The notes beneath the pieces were generated by a model. That model was not told where the DNA came from, did not search any database, and saw only the letters and a list, made by a program, of their open reading frames with translations. The position numbers and the translations under genes were made by a program. DNA of 64,000 nucleotides from Terrisporobacter sp. (GTDB lineage: Bacteria > Bacillota_A > Clostridia > Peptostreptococcales > Peptostreptococcaceae): assembly GCA_029851945.1 (NCBI GenBank), contig JARKUZ010000024.1:14497-78496 (forward strand), read 5' to 3'. Positions 1-8,548 of this stretch are shown in pieces (within the stretch, counting starts at the first letter, position 1; each line of letters opens with the position of its first letter).

Positions 1-190
1 TTTGTGTAAAGTGACTAGCTGCTACACCAACAAATGATGCTGTTAACATTGTACCTTCTAATGCTATATTTCTAGCTCCTGCACGAGCTGCTATCATAGC
101 TCCTAAAGTTGTTAATAATATAGGAGTCGTTGATCTTATAACAGCGAACCAGAAACCATCTTTTAATAAGATATCAAATAGAGCTTCCAT
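1..190 (-). CDS. Nucleoside ABC transporter permease (NupQ/YufQ type), partial
   Basis: Only the first 63 or so codons lie in the window; the gene runs off the left edge. The visible protein starts MEALFDILLKDG and continues with a hydrophobic helix and the stretch AARAGARNIALEG, which is typical of the second membrane subunit of BMP-type (guanosine/purine nucleoside) importers, where a G-x-x-N-x-x-x-E-G motif follows the first membrane helix. The ATG at 190 overlaps the stop codon of the preceding permease by one base (TAATG), so the two are translationally coupled. This is the fourth transporter component of the operon. Family assignment is good; the substrate, a nucleoside, is inferred from the family. 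Confidence 0.85.
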   Translation of the reverse strand, partial: MEALFDILLKDGFWFAVIRSTTPILLTTLGAMIAARAGARNIALEGTMLTASFVGVAASHFTQ

Positions 191-1278
191 TACTTATCGC
201 CCCCTTTGTTTTCATTGTTTTCTAAAGCTAATTGGCTTTCTTTTCTTTGTTTTATAAAGTATAAGAATCTTTCAGCTGTAACTAAAAGGATTATTACACC
301 TTGTATAAGAGCAACTATTTCATTTTGTACATCTGTTTGTCTTGACATTATATCTGCACCAACACGAACATATGATAAGAAAAATGCTGCTATTGGTATA
401 AATATCGGATTATTAGATGAAAGTATAGATATTATAACTCCATCCCAAGCATATGTTGGAGCTTGAGACCATTGGAAACGTCTATACATACCTAATTTTT
501 CTATAGCACCACCTATTGCCGCTATAAATCCTGATATAAACGAAGTATAAAGTATTACTTTTTTAGTATTTATTCCTGAGAATCTTGCAAACTCTGGATT
601 AGAACCTACTATTCTTATTTCATAACCCCATTTAGTACGAGTTAAGAATATGAAAAGTAATATACAAACTACAATAGCCATTATAAATCCACTATGAAGT
701 CTTGTCCCACTAACTATAGTAGAAAGTCCTGCTGTTTTTAAGAACTTAAGTGAAGCAAAGTTACTTGCTTGTCTATCTACTACAAATTTATTTATTATAT
801 AAAGTCCTGTGTAGAAAAATACATAGTTAAGCATTAAAGACGTAACAAGCTCGTTTGCTTTGTATTTAACTTTACAAAATGCTGGTATACTTCCTATAAT
901 TCCTCCTATGAAACCTGCTATTACTATAGCAACCATTGGATGTATTCCTGCTGGTAGTGGTATCATTATTGCTACAAAGGAAGCAATTACAGCACCCATA
1001 TAGAAAGATGCATCTGTTATCATTGAGAAGTTTCCTGATTTAAAAACTAAACTTAATGATAAACCTGTAAACATTAATGGAACCATCATTTCAAGAACAT
1101 TAAATAAATATCTTTTTGAACTTACTGGTCCTACAAGTAAAGTAGATAATGCTTTAGTTGGATTTTCACTAACTAAAAATATTATTCCTGTTGTTATTAA
1201 AAGTGCTATACCTATAGCAACAAATAGTCTTAATAAATCAAAGTATTTTAATACATTAAATTTTTTGTCTTTATGCAT
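190..1278 (-). CDS. Nucleoside ABC transporter permease (NupP/YufP type)
   Basis: Integral membrane subunit of a BMP-family nucleoside importer, about 362 residues with roughly eight to ten hydrophobic helices. The stretch SLVFKSGNFSMITDASFYMGA and the region reading GYEIRIVGSNPEFARFSGIN are characteristic of the family (BPD_transp_2), the latter being the cytoplasmic loop that contacts the ATPase. A GTG at 1287 would extend the reading frame by three codons, but a GGAGGTG ribosome site at 1285-1291 sits eight bases before the ATG at 1278, so that ATG is chosen. The 5' end overlaps the ATPase gene by eight bases and the 3' end overlaps the next permease by one base, showing a tightly coupled operon. 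Confidence 0.9.
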   Translation of the reverse strand: MHKDKKFNVLKYFDLLRLFVAIGIALLITTGIIFLVSENPTKALSTLLVGPVSSKRYLFNVLEMMVPLMFTGLSLSLVFKSGNFSMITDASFYMGAVIASFVAIMIPLPAGIHPMVAIVIAGFIGGIIGSIPAFCKVKYKANELVTSLMLNYVFFYTGLYIINKFVVDRQASNFASLKFLKTAGLSTIVSGTRLHSGFIMAIVVCILLFIFLTRTKWGYEIRIVGSNPEFARFSGINTKKVILYTSFISGFIAAIGGAIEKLGMYRRFQWSQAPTYAWDGVIISILSSNNPIFIPIAAFFLSYVRVGADIMSRQTDVQNEIVALIQGVIILLVTAERFLYFIKQRKESQLALENNENKGGDK

Positions 1279-2824
1279 AATAAGCACCTCCGATTATCTC
1301 ATCACTATCATGCTTAACTCCTAGCATGTAAAGACCTAATTCTTCTTCAGTTACATTTTTAGCATCTTCAATGTAACCAACTATTTTACCTTCGTGCATA
1401 ACAATTATACTATCACTTAAAGATAAAACTTCTCCTAAATCTGATGATATAAGAAGTATAGCTTTTTTAGCTTCTCTCATATCTAATATTTTGTGTCTTA
1501 TAAATTCTATAGCTCCAACATCTATCCCACGAGTTGGTTGGTTAACTATTAAAAGTTTTGGATCGTATAAGAATTCACGTCCAACTATAACCTTTTGGAT
1601 ATTACCTCCAGATAAATCTTTTATAGCTTGCTTTGTAGTATCATGTTTTACTATAAATTCTTTTACTAGATTAGTTGTAAATTCTTTTACTTTTGTTAAG
1701 TTTAATAATCCTTTATTATTTAATTCTTTAGATGCATATATTTTAGATATTGCATTATCTTCTATTGAAAGATTTGGTGCACTACCATAGTGTAATCTAT
1801 CTTCAGATACGTGAGATATTCCAAGTTCTTGTCTTTTTAATATAGACTCTTTAGTAATATCATTTTTTCCTAATGCTATTTTTCCACTTACAATAGGAGT
1901 AGTTCCTACTATGGCATTTACAAGTTCTGATTGTCCATTTCCTTCTATACCTGCAATACCTAGTATTTGTCCTTCCCTCACTGTAAAGCTAACATCATTT
2001 ACTACTACATTTTGGAATGAGTTTTTAACAGTTAAATTATTAACCTTTAAAACTGCATCTTGGAAATCTCTTTCAGTTTTTTCAATGTTTAAATCTACAT
2101 CACGACCAACCATTAATTTTGATATTTCTTGTTCAGAAAGTTCACTAACTGAGTAAGTTCCCATTGTTTGTCCATCTCTTAAAACAGTTAATCTATCACA
2201 AAGCTCTTTTATTTCATGAAGTTTGTGAGATATAAATATAATTGTATATCCTTGTTTTTTTAATAATTTTAATTGTTTAAATAATTCTTCTATTTCCTGA
2301 GGTGTAAGTACTGCTGTTGGTTCATCTAGTATTAATATTTTTGCTCCTCTGTATAAAGCTTTTAATATTTCTAGTTTTTGTTTCATTGCTATTGAAATGT
2401 CTTTTACTCTAGCTCTAGCATCAACTTTTAAGTTGTATTTCTTAGAGATTTCTTCTGTTTGTTTTACGGCTTCTTCTATATTTATAAATCCTGATTTAGA
2501 TGTTTCATGTCCTAAAATTAGGTTTTCTGCCACAGTTAAAGAAGGCACCAGCATAAAATGCTGATGCACCATCCCTATACCTTTTTCTAAAGCTTGTTTA
2601 GATGAAGTAAAGTTTACCTTTTCTCCACTTACGTATATATCTCCACTAGTTTGTGGTATCATTCCGAATAGCATTTTCATTAAAGTTGATTTTCCTGCAC
2701 CATTTTCACCTATAAGTGCATGAACCTCACCTTCATTTATAGCAATATTTACATTGTAGTTTGCAACTACACCACCAGGGTAGACTTTTGTTAAATTACT
2801 CACTCTTAATATTTCTTTGTTCAT
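1271..2824 (-). CDS. Nucleoside ABC transporter ATP-binding protein, tandem domains (NupO/YufO type)
   Basis: Cytoplasmic ATPase of 517 residues made of two fused ABC domains, as in ribose- and BMP-type importers. The first has Walker A GENGAGKST near residues 38-46, a degenerate signature around residue 145 (KDISIAMKQKLEI) and Walker B LILDEPTAVL. The second has a degenerate Walker A (GIEGNGQSEL near residue 293) and the signature LSGGNIQKV near residue 398. The N domain therefore lacks a proper LSGGQ motif and the C domain lacks the Walker A lysine, the usual asymmetry of this family. It lies 25 bp after the binding lipoprotein gene and overlaps the permease gene, giving the order binding protein, ATPase, permease, permease. 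Confidence 0.93.
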   Translation of the reverse strand: MNKEILRVSNLTKVYPGGVVANYNVNIAINEGEVHALIGENGAGKSTLMKMLFGMIPQTSGDIYVSGEKVNFTSSKQALEKGIGMVHQHFMLVPSLTVAENLILGHETSKSGFINIEEAVKQTEEISKKYNLKVDARARVKDISIAMKQKLEILKALYRGAKILILDEPTAVLTPQEIEELFKQLKLLKKQGYTIIFISHKLHEIKELCDRLTVLRDGQTMGTYSVSELSEQEISKLMVGRDVDLNIEKTERDFQDAVLKVNNLTVKNSFQNVVVNDVSFTVREGQILGIAGIEGNGQSELVNAIVGTTPIVSGKIALGKNDITKESILKRQELGISHVSEDRLHYGSAPNLSIEDNAISKIYASKELNNKGLLNLTKVKEFTTNLVKEFIVKHDTTKQAIKDLSGGNIQKVIVGREFLYDPKLLIVNQPTRGIDVGAIEFIRHKILDMREAKKAILLISSDLGEVLSLSDSIIVMHEGKIVGYIEDAKNVTEEELGLYMLGVKHDSDEIIGGAYYA

Positions 2825-2849
2825 TTAACCCACCCTTATACTTAGATTT

Positions 2850-3962
2850 TTATTTTGCGCTGTTTATTATTTCTTTTAATTTAGCTTCTTTCATACCTAA
2901 AGCTGTGTTAACATTTATTTTTCCTGATTTTAATTGTTCAGTTGTTTCAGAAACTTTATTTCTTATTTCTTCTTTAACTGTAGAAGTGTATATATCATTT
3001 TCAGCTAATTCTATAACTCCATCTTTTACTCCAAGTACATCATGGCTGTTGAATTCTAATTTATCATTTAAGAAAGATTCCATTGTTAAAGCTAATGAGT
3101 TATCAACTCTTTTTAAAGCTGAAGATATTATATATTTTTGCTCTTCTTTTCCTTCGTAAGCTAAAGCTTGGTCACTATCCACACCTATTACATATTTTTT
3201 AGAATCTCTAGCTGCTTCTACTGAACCTGCTGAAGCTGGTCCTGCTGATGTGAATACTACGTCAGCTCCATTTGAGTATTGAGCTAATGTTAATTCTTTA
3301 GCTTTTGCAGTATCAGTAAATGATCCAACATAAGCAACTTCAACTTTCATATCTTTATCTACGAATTTAGCTCCTTCTATATATCCTACTAAGAAGTCGT
3401 TTATAACTGCTGATGTATCTCTAGCACCAACAAATCCTATAACTTTCTCTGGGTTAGCAAGTTCCATATCACTTGTAGTAACTAAAGCTGCTAATGTTCC
3501 AGCTAAGAATCCTGCTTCATTTTGTTTGTATGTCATTGAGTATACATTTTCTAAGTTGTACTCATCATAATTTACATCTGTATCATATATTAAGAATTTT
3601 TTGTCTGGGTATTGCTCTGCTGTATTTTCAACATGTTCTTTCATATCCCAACCACCAGTTATTATAACATCAGCATCTGATTCTGATGCATCTATTAAAG
3701 CTGGCTCAAATTTAGTTTGATCAAATCCCATTTCTACTACTTCAACATCAACTTTATCACCAAATTGCTCTTTTATTTTTTCTGCACCTGCATTTGCTGA
3801 ATCATTGATTCCTTTGTCACCTAAAGCTCCTGTTACTAATAATTTAACATTTACTTTGTCTGAACTTGAAGCTGTTTCATCTCCTCCAGCACCACATCCT
3901 ACTAAGAAAGTAGCACTTAATCCTACTGCTAATAGAGTTGATAATATTTTTTTCTTAAACAT
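2850..3962 (-). CDS. BMP family nucleoside-binding lipoprotein
   Basis: Surface lipoprotein of 370 residues that captures substrate for the ABC importer encoded just downstream. It has a signal peptide with lipobox LVGC, the lipidated cysteine being Cys23, followed by a Gly/Ser/Asp-rich tether and a BMP (PF02608) fold. Recognisable family segments are LLVTGALGDKGINDSANAG near the start, VIITGGWDM near residue 105 and GFVGARDTSAVINDFLVGYIEGA in the middle, the last being the conserved hinge region of PnrA/Med/BmpA proteins. A GGAGG ribosome site precedes the ATG. The stop of the M20 hydrolase gene is three bases upstream, so this gene is cotranscribed with it. Purine nucleosides are the expected ligand by family. 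Confidence 0.93.
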   Translation of the reverse strand: MFKKKILSTLLAVGLSATFLVGCGAGGDETASSSDKVNVKLLVTGALGDKGINDSANAGAEKIKEQFGDKVDVEVVEMGFDQTKFEPALIDASESDADVIITGGWDMKEHVENTAEQYPDKKFLIYDTDVNYDEYNLENVYSMTYKQNEAGFLAGTLAALVTTSDMELANPEKVIGFVGARDTSAVINDFLVGYIEGAKFVDKDMKVEVAYVGSFTDTAKAKELTLAQYSNGADVVFTSAGPASAGSVEAARDSKKYVIGVDSDQALAYEGKEEQKYIISSALKRVDNSLALTMESFLNDKLEFNSHDVLGVKDGVIELAENDIYTSTVKEEIRNKVSETTEQLKSGKINVNTALGMKEAKLKEIINSAK

Positions 3963-3965
3963 TTA

Positions 3966-5285
3966 CTAAACCTCCGCATTGTACACATTTGTCTTATTTG
4001 TGTCATTTAATAGTTTTATATATTCATCAAACGTAAGCCTTGGCTTATAATTTGATAATATCTCATTTGCTTTTTTTGCATCATTTTCTAGTAAATCTAG
4101 AACTGTTTCAGCAAAATATTTTATTGGTAATTCATAAGCTAAGAATTTATCTTCTGTTCTAAAGTCATTTCCATGAATTCTACCAGCAAATCCTGATACA
4201 CCAATTTGAACAGTTGGTAATAAATAAGATAAATCTCCCATATCTCCACTTGCAAATGAATGACAATCTTTTAAGATTTTATCTTCTTCTACAAACTTTA
4301 ATATATTATCCTTTACTATTTCTGTAAGTTTATCATCTTGTATAAGTGGTAAGTATCCACCAGTGTTAATGATTTCAATATCAGCTCCAATAGCTAAAGC
4401 GCCACCTCTTAATGCTCTGTCTACTTTTGTATCAACATCTTTAATAGCATCTAAAGTTCTTGCTCTTATATACATGTCAATTACTACTCTATCTGGAACT
4501 GAATTTACTCCTGCCCCACCTTCACTTATTACATAATGAACTCTTATACAATATTCTTCTTTAAAAGTTTCTCTTAAATAACTTATTGCATTTAGTGCAA
4601 CATTTGCAGCATTTAAAGCATTTATACCATCACAAGGACTGAATCCTGCATGAGTAGAAACTCCTTTAAAGATAATTTTCTTACCTAAAAATCCATTTAA
4701 ACTAGAGTTAACTTCAGATAAGTATCCCTCATAACTAGGAGGCATTGAATGGCATGATAAAACTAAATCTATATCATCAAAAGCATTTAATTTTATCATT
4801 TCTTGTTTACCAGACATATAAGAAATTTTTCCTTCTTTAATTAATCTTTCACGGTATTCAAAGTCACAATATTCTTCTGCTGGCGTTCCTATAAAAGATA
4901 TTTTTCCTCCAAGTTCATCTAAAACATTTGCTTCTTTTAGAGCAATAAATGTTCCAAGCATCACACCTACTTGAGCATAATGACCACAAGAATGAGCACA
5001 GTTATCCTTTTTGCCTAAATGTGTATGATCTGTTGATGGAACAGAATCTAATTCACATAAAAGGGCTATATGTGGACCTGCTTTTTTAGAATCTATTGTT
5101 GATTTTATACCTGTTATTGCTATATCTGATTTATAAGATAAATTATATTCATCAAGTATTTTGCAAATTAATTTGTTAGTTTCAAATTCTTTAAAACCAA
5201 GTTCTGGATTAGCATAAATTTCCTCACTCAATTCAATCATTCGATTTTTAATTATATTAATTCTCTCTAATACTTTATCTTGCAT
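3966..5285 (-). CDS. M20 family amidohydrolase (peptidase M20D-like)
   Basis: Predicted dinuclear metal amidohydrolase of 439 residues, first gene of the nucleoside-transport operon. The metal-site segments are visible: LLCELDSVP near residue 77, then NCAHSCGHYAQVG with the H-x-C-G-H signature of the AbgA/AbgB/aminoacylase branch near residue 100, GTPAEEY near residue 135, and a late histidine in FAGRIHGNDF near residue 372. A dimerisation domain lies between. Such enzymes split amide bonds of small N-acylated compounds such as hippurate or p-aminobenzoyl-glutamate. Placing one ahead of a BMP importer suggests the transported compound, or a conjugate of it, is the substrate, but that is inference. 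A GAGGTG ribosome site precedes the ATG, and the promoter and dyad at 5298-5373 drive it. Confidence 0.85.
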   Translation of the reverse strand: MQDKVLERINIIKNRMIELSEEIYANPELGFKEFETNKLICKILDEYNLSYKSDIAITGIKSTIDSKKAGPHIALLCELDSVPSTDHTHLGKKDNCAHSCGHYAQVGVMLGTFIALKEANVLDELGGKISFIGTPAEEYCDFEYRERLIKEGKISYMSGKQEMIKLNAFDDIDLVLSCHSMPPSYEGYLSEVNSSLNGFLGKKIIFKGVSTHAGFSPCDGINALNAANVALNAISYLRETFKEEYCIRVHYVISEGGAGVNSVPDRVVIDMYIRARTLDAIKDVDTKVDRALRGGALAIGADIEIINTGGYLPLIQDDKLTEIVKDNILKFVEEDKILKDCHSFASGDMGDLSYLLPTVQIGVSGFAGRIHGNDFRTEDKFLAYELPIKYFAETVLDLLENDAKKANEILSNYKPRLTFDEYIKLLNDTNKTNVYNAEV

Positions 5286-5667
5286 AATACACCTCTTTTC
5301 GAACTTTGCTTATTTTTTTATATTTTTAGTTCGATTACATTTTTATTATATATATTTTATGAATATTATTCAATATAATTTTGTCGATTTTTGTTTTATT
5401 CAGTATTTTTCTGTATATTTATTTACTTTTCTATAAAAATGTTTGATTTTTATTTTCCTCATACCTAAATTTCTAATTAAGTATTAAGTAATATTTTTAG
5501 GTATATAATTTTGAATAAATTGGCTATTTTACTTATATGTGTTAGTCGAAATTTATCACTTTTATACATTTTGTATAGTATGTTTAGATACTTTAAACAT
5601 TGTTATGAAGTAGTATTTAAATTATAATTAGAAATAATTACTAATCATTTTAACAAGGAGAAAAAAT
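5286..5667. other. Divergent intergenic region between the M20 and msmK-type operons
   Basis: This stretch of 382 bases has no plausible gene. It holds the minus-strand promoter and TCGAAC/GTTCGA dyad described separately, a perfect inverted repeat TATACA-TTT-TGTATA at 5563-5577 that could be an operator for the rightward ATPase gene, and the AAGGAG ribosome site of that gene at 5655-5660. I could not pick a convincing rightward -35/-10 pair. The rest is plain AT-rich sequence. Confidence 0.6.
5298..5373 (-). promoter_or_regulatory. Promoter and TCGAAC/GTTCGA dyad upstream of the M20-BMP operon (copy A)
   Basis: Read on the minus strand, TTGAAT (5368-5373), a 17-base spacer and TATAAT (5345-5350) form a near-consensus sigma-A promoter. 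Just downstream lie two inverted half-sites, seen on the plus strand as TTCGAAC (5298-5304) and AGTTCGA (5328-5334), 30 bp apart. They cover the probable transcription start and leader up to 13 bases before the ATG, a position suited to a repressor. The same promoter and dyad with the same spacing recur at 14637-14714. Confidence 0.75.
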
Positions 5668-6777
5668 ATGTCTAACGTAACTTTAAAAAATGTATGTAAA
5701 TCTTACACTAGCGGATTTAACGCTGTAAAAAATATTAATATAGATATTAAGGATAAGGAATTTATAGTTTTAGTAGGTCCATCTGGATGTGGTAAATCTA
5801 CTACACTTAGAATGATAGCTGGTCTTGAAGATATAACTTCAGGGGAATTATACATAGGAGAAAAATTAGTAAATGATGTTCATCCAAAAGACAGAGATAT
5901 AGCTATGGTTTTCCAAAACTACGCTTTATATCCTCACTTATCAGTTTATGAAAATATGGCATTTGCTTTAAAACTTAGAAAAACTCCAAAAGATGAAATA
6001 GATAAAAAAGTAAAAGAAGCTGCTAAAATACTTGATTTAGAAAAAGTATTAGACAGAAAACCTAAAGCTTTATCTGGAGGACAAAGACAAAGGGTAGCTC
6101 TTGGACGTGCTATAGTTAGAAACCCAAAAGTATTCTTAATGGATGAGCCTTTATCTAACTTAGATGCTAAACTTAGAACATCAATGAGAACAGAAATCAG
6201 CAAACTTCACAAATCTCTTGATAGCACTTTCATATATGTTACGCATGACCAAGTAGAAGCTATGACTATGGCTGATAGAATTGTTGTTATGAAGGATGGT
6301 GTAGTTCAACAAATAGGTACTCCTCAAGAAATTTATACTAATCCAAATAATATGTTTGTTGCTGGATTTATAGGTGCTCCTCAAATGAACTTTATAGATG
6401 TTACTGTAAAAGAAGAAAATGGAAACTTATACGCAGTAAATAACGAACTAAAAATAGCTCTAAATAAAAATATGTCTGAAGTATTATCTTCTAAAAACTA
6501 TGTAAATAAAGAAGTTGTACTTGGTATTAGACCAGAAAATATTCATAGAGATGCTTCATTTGTAGAAAAAAATCAAGATACTGCTTTCGAAGCTAAATTA
6601 GATATAAGTGAGTTAATGGGTGCTGAAGTTTATGCTTACTTAAAAGTAGGTTCTAAGTCTATAACTGCTAGATTCGATGGTAAATTTAACATCATAAATG
6701 GCGAAAATATAAAGCTTGCTATGGATAAGGACTCTTTACATTTATTTGATAAAGAAACTCAATTATCTATAGTATAA
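5668..6777 (+). CDS. MsmK/UgpC/MalK-type sugar ABC transporter ATPase
   Basis: ATP-binding subunit of CUT1-type importers, 369 residues, cytoplasmic. Walker A GPSGCGKST is at residues 37-45, the signature LSGGQRQR near 134, Walker B VFLMDEP near 155 followed by the D-loop SNLDAKLR, and the H-loop YVTHDQVEAMTMADRI near 190. The C-terminal third is the TOBE/OB regulatory domain found in MalK-like proteins. In Firmicutes one such ATPase often serves several CUT1 transporters. Here it is separate from any permease, while the CUT1 operon at 7664-14144 lacks an ATPase, so it most likely energises that operon and perhaps others elsewhere. An AAGGAG ribosome site lies at good distance from the ATG. 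A weak GC hairpin follows the gene before the regulator. Confidence 0.93.
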   Translation: MSNVTLKNVCKSYTSGFNAVKNINIDIKDKEFIVLVGPSGCGKSTTLRMIAGLEDITSGELYIGEKLVNDVHPKDRDIAMVFQNYALYPHLSVYENMAFALKLRKTPKDEIDKKVKEAAKILDLEKVLDRKPKALSGGQRQRVALGRAIVRNPKVFLMDEPLSNLDAKLRTSMRTEISKLHKSLDSTFIYVTHDQVEAMTMADRIVVMKDGVVQQIGTPQEIYTNPNNMFVAGFIGAPQMNFIDVTVKEENGNLYAVNNELKIALNKNMSEVLSSKNYVNKEVVLGIRPENIHRDASFVEKNQDTAFEAKLDISELMGAEVYAYLKVGSKSITARFDGKFNIINGENIKLAMDKDSLHLFDKETQLSIV

Positions 6778-6803
6778 TTAATAAAATATTATAGTAATAT
6801 ATT

Positions 6804-6828
6804 AAAGGGTGGGCTAGTCCCCCCTTTT
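6804..6828 (+). terminator. Hairpin between the msmK-type gene and the pucR-type gene
   Basis: AAAGGG-T-GGG, a short CTAGT loop, then CCCCCC-TTTT form a hairpin with one bulged base, followed by four T residues. It probably attenuates read-through from the ATPase gene into the regulator gene, which starts 28 bases later. Confidence 0.6.
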
Positions 6829-6855
6829 AATTTATATAATTATGGAGGATAGTAA

Positions 6856-7620
6856 ATGAAAGACCTTATAAGCTTCATAGAAGATAAAACTAATAAAAAG
6901 GTAAACATATTTAAATATGAAAATCAACCACTTAAAAGTAATCAAGAACTGGTCACTTTTAATAATGATGTTTATGTAATAGATATTAAAGATGACTTTC
7001 TACCTTCAAATTTTAATGGATATTATTATGTTATATATCAGTCCAATTTAGATTTTAACACCCTTAAAGAAGTCCTTTATAATTTATATCGTCATATCAG
7101 CATAAACAAATATAATAAATATGTACTTATAAATACTCCTCAGAAGCTGGATATAGATTTTAACACTATTAATATGATTGAGTCAGAAACATACTGTAAT
7201 ACTTACATATTAAGTTTAGGTAATTTATTAGATATTAATGACTTTAAATTTAAGATAGATTTATTTGATAGTTTACTTCCTGATATTTTAAGTAAATCTA
7301 ATGATAAAAAATTTATCTCCATAGATGATTTAATTTTATACAGAAGTATTCAATTATTATCTAAAGACAAAAATTTATCTTATTTAGTTGATCTAAATAA
7401 AATAAATTCAGTTGATAAAGATTTGCTTCATATTGGTATGAGTTTTATAGAGAACAATCTAAATATATCAAAAACTTCTACAGCACTTTTTATTCATAGA
7501 AATACGCTAATTTACAGATTAGATAAAATTAAAGAAACTTTTAATTTAGATTTGAGAAACTTTAAGGATGCAATGATATTTTATTTGATAGTAAATATAT
7601 ATTTTTTAAGTCTTAAATAA
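6856..7620 (+). CDS. PucR/CdaR-type transcriptional regulator
   Basis: Protein of 254 residues with a C-terminal PucR helix-turn-helix (HTH_30, PF13556), seen near residues 200-240 as LNISKTSTALFIHRNTLIYRL and the following DKIKETFNLDL. The N-terminal 190 residues show no recognised sensor domain to me and are Asn/Asp/Ile-rich. PucR, CdaR and AdeR relatives control purine, allantoin, glycerate or amino-acid catabolism, often as activators of neighbouring genes. It sits between two nucleoside-type uptake operons that share a promoter with a TCGAAC/GTTCGA dyad, so it is a candidate for the factor that binds that dyad; this is an untested inference. A GGAGGA ribosome site lies ten bases before the ATG. 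Confidence 0.8.
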   Translation: MKDLISFIEDKTNKKVNIFKYENQPLKSNQELVTFNNDVYVIDIKDDFLPSNFNGYYYVIYQSNLDFNTLKEVLYNLYRHISINKYNKYVLINTPQKLDIDFNTINMIESETYCNTYILSLGNLLDINDFKFKIDLFDSLLPDILSKSNDKKFISIDDLILYRSIQLLSKDKNLSYLVDLNKINSVDKDLLHIGMSFIENNLNISKTSTALFIHRNTLIYRLDKIKETFNLDLRNFKDAMIFYLIVNIYFLSLK

Positions 7621-7661
7621 AAAATGAGTGTAGATACATTTAACTTATCTACACTCATTTT
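7621..7661. terminator. Bidirectional intrinsic terminator
   Basis: AAAATGAGTGTAGAT (7621-7635) pairs perfectly with ATCTACACTCATTTT (7647-7661) across an 11-base loop, with A and T runs on both sides. It separates the convergent pucR-type gene and the CUT1 operon and can stop transcription in either direction. Confidence 0.92.
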
Positions 7662-7663
7662 TT

Positions 7664-8548
7664 CTATTCTAAATTCATTAAATATTGACCTATTTCATAA
7701 CTTAATTTTAAAGCTGTAGGTATAAGCTCATCTGGAAGTCTATTTGCATAATTATGAGCCTCAAAAGAAAAATCTCCTTTATAGTTAATTTCTTTAAGAG
7801 TTTTCATAACTTCTTTCCATTGAATAGTTCCAAATAACGGCATTACATGCATAAGATCCGTATCTGTTAAACTGTGAGTATCAGATACATGAGTTGCTTT
7901 AAGTCTATCTCCAATATGAAGAAGAGATTGCCTTTGATCTTGCTTCATTATATCTGCATGTTCAAAATCCCAACATATACCTAATCTAGAATCATTAAAT
8001 TCATCTATGAAATCTACTAATTCTTCTGGAGTTGCACAGAATTTACGTTTTGGAGCAATACTAAAATCACACATATTTTCTATAGCAAGTTCCATATCAT
8101 ATGAACTAGCTACCTCCAATAAGTTTTTGAAGTATTCCATATTTTTCTTTCTAGAAGATTTTATTGAATCTATTGCTACAAAATCTGTATCAGGATGAGT
8201 AACACATAATTTTGAACCTAAAATACTACAACATTCTAATGAACGTTTTGTTAGCATTTGATGGTAATTATACTCTTCTTCTGATAAATTCGGATTTAAG
8301 AAACCAAATGTATAACTGTGACATTGTCCAAATTCAACACCTAATTTAGCTGCCGAATCAGCCACATCATGTATCCATTTTTCCCAGTTTTCTGTTAAAA
8401 ATGGTGAATGAGGAAGTGCCCAGTCCCAAAAGTTCATATCAAATCTTTTAAATCCTGCTTCACTAGCTAGCTTTAAAGTCTTAGGTAGTTCAAATACACT
8501 ACCATCAGGTCTATCACATACTATATTAGTGGATGTTGATAATTTCAT
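7664..8548 (-). CDS. Sugar phosphate isomerase/epimerase-like TIM barrel protein
   Basis: Protein of 294 residues of the xylose isomerase-like TIM barrel superfamily (AP_endonuc_2, PF01261). It opens MKLSTSTNIVCD, as many members do with a first beta strand of the form KLSxST. Likely metal ligands on strand ends are visible in LAIENM (Glu), LGICWDFEHADI (Asp, His), KATHVSDT (His) and DFSFEAHNY (Glu near the end). Members interconvert keto-sugars, inosose or sugar phosphates; the substrate here is not evident. As last gene of an operon with a nucleoside hydrolase and a CUT1 importer, it may process the freed sugar, for example ribose or a modified pentose. Its ATG overlaps the hydrolase stop by four bases, and AAAGGG provides a ribosome site. 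Confidence 0.82.
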   Translation of the reverse strand: MKLSTSTNIVCDRPDGSVFELPKTLKLASEAGFKRFDMNFWDWALPHSPFLTENWEKWIHDVADSAAKLGVEFGQCHSYTFGFLNPNLSEEEYNYHQMLTKRSLECCSILGSKLCVTHPDTDFVAIDSIKSSRKKNMEYFKNLLEVASSYDMELAIENMCDFSIAPKRKFCATPEELVDFIDEFNDSRLGICWDFEHADIMKQDQRQSLLHIGDRLKATHVSDTHSLTDTDLMHVMPLFGTIQWKEVMKTLKEINYKGDFSFEAHNYANRLPDELIPTALKLSYEIGQYLMNLE

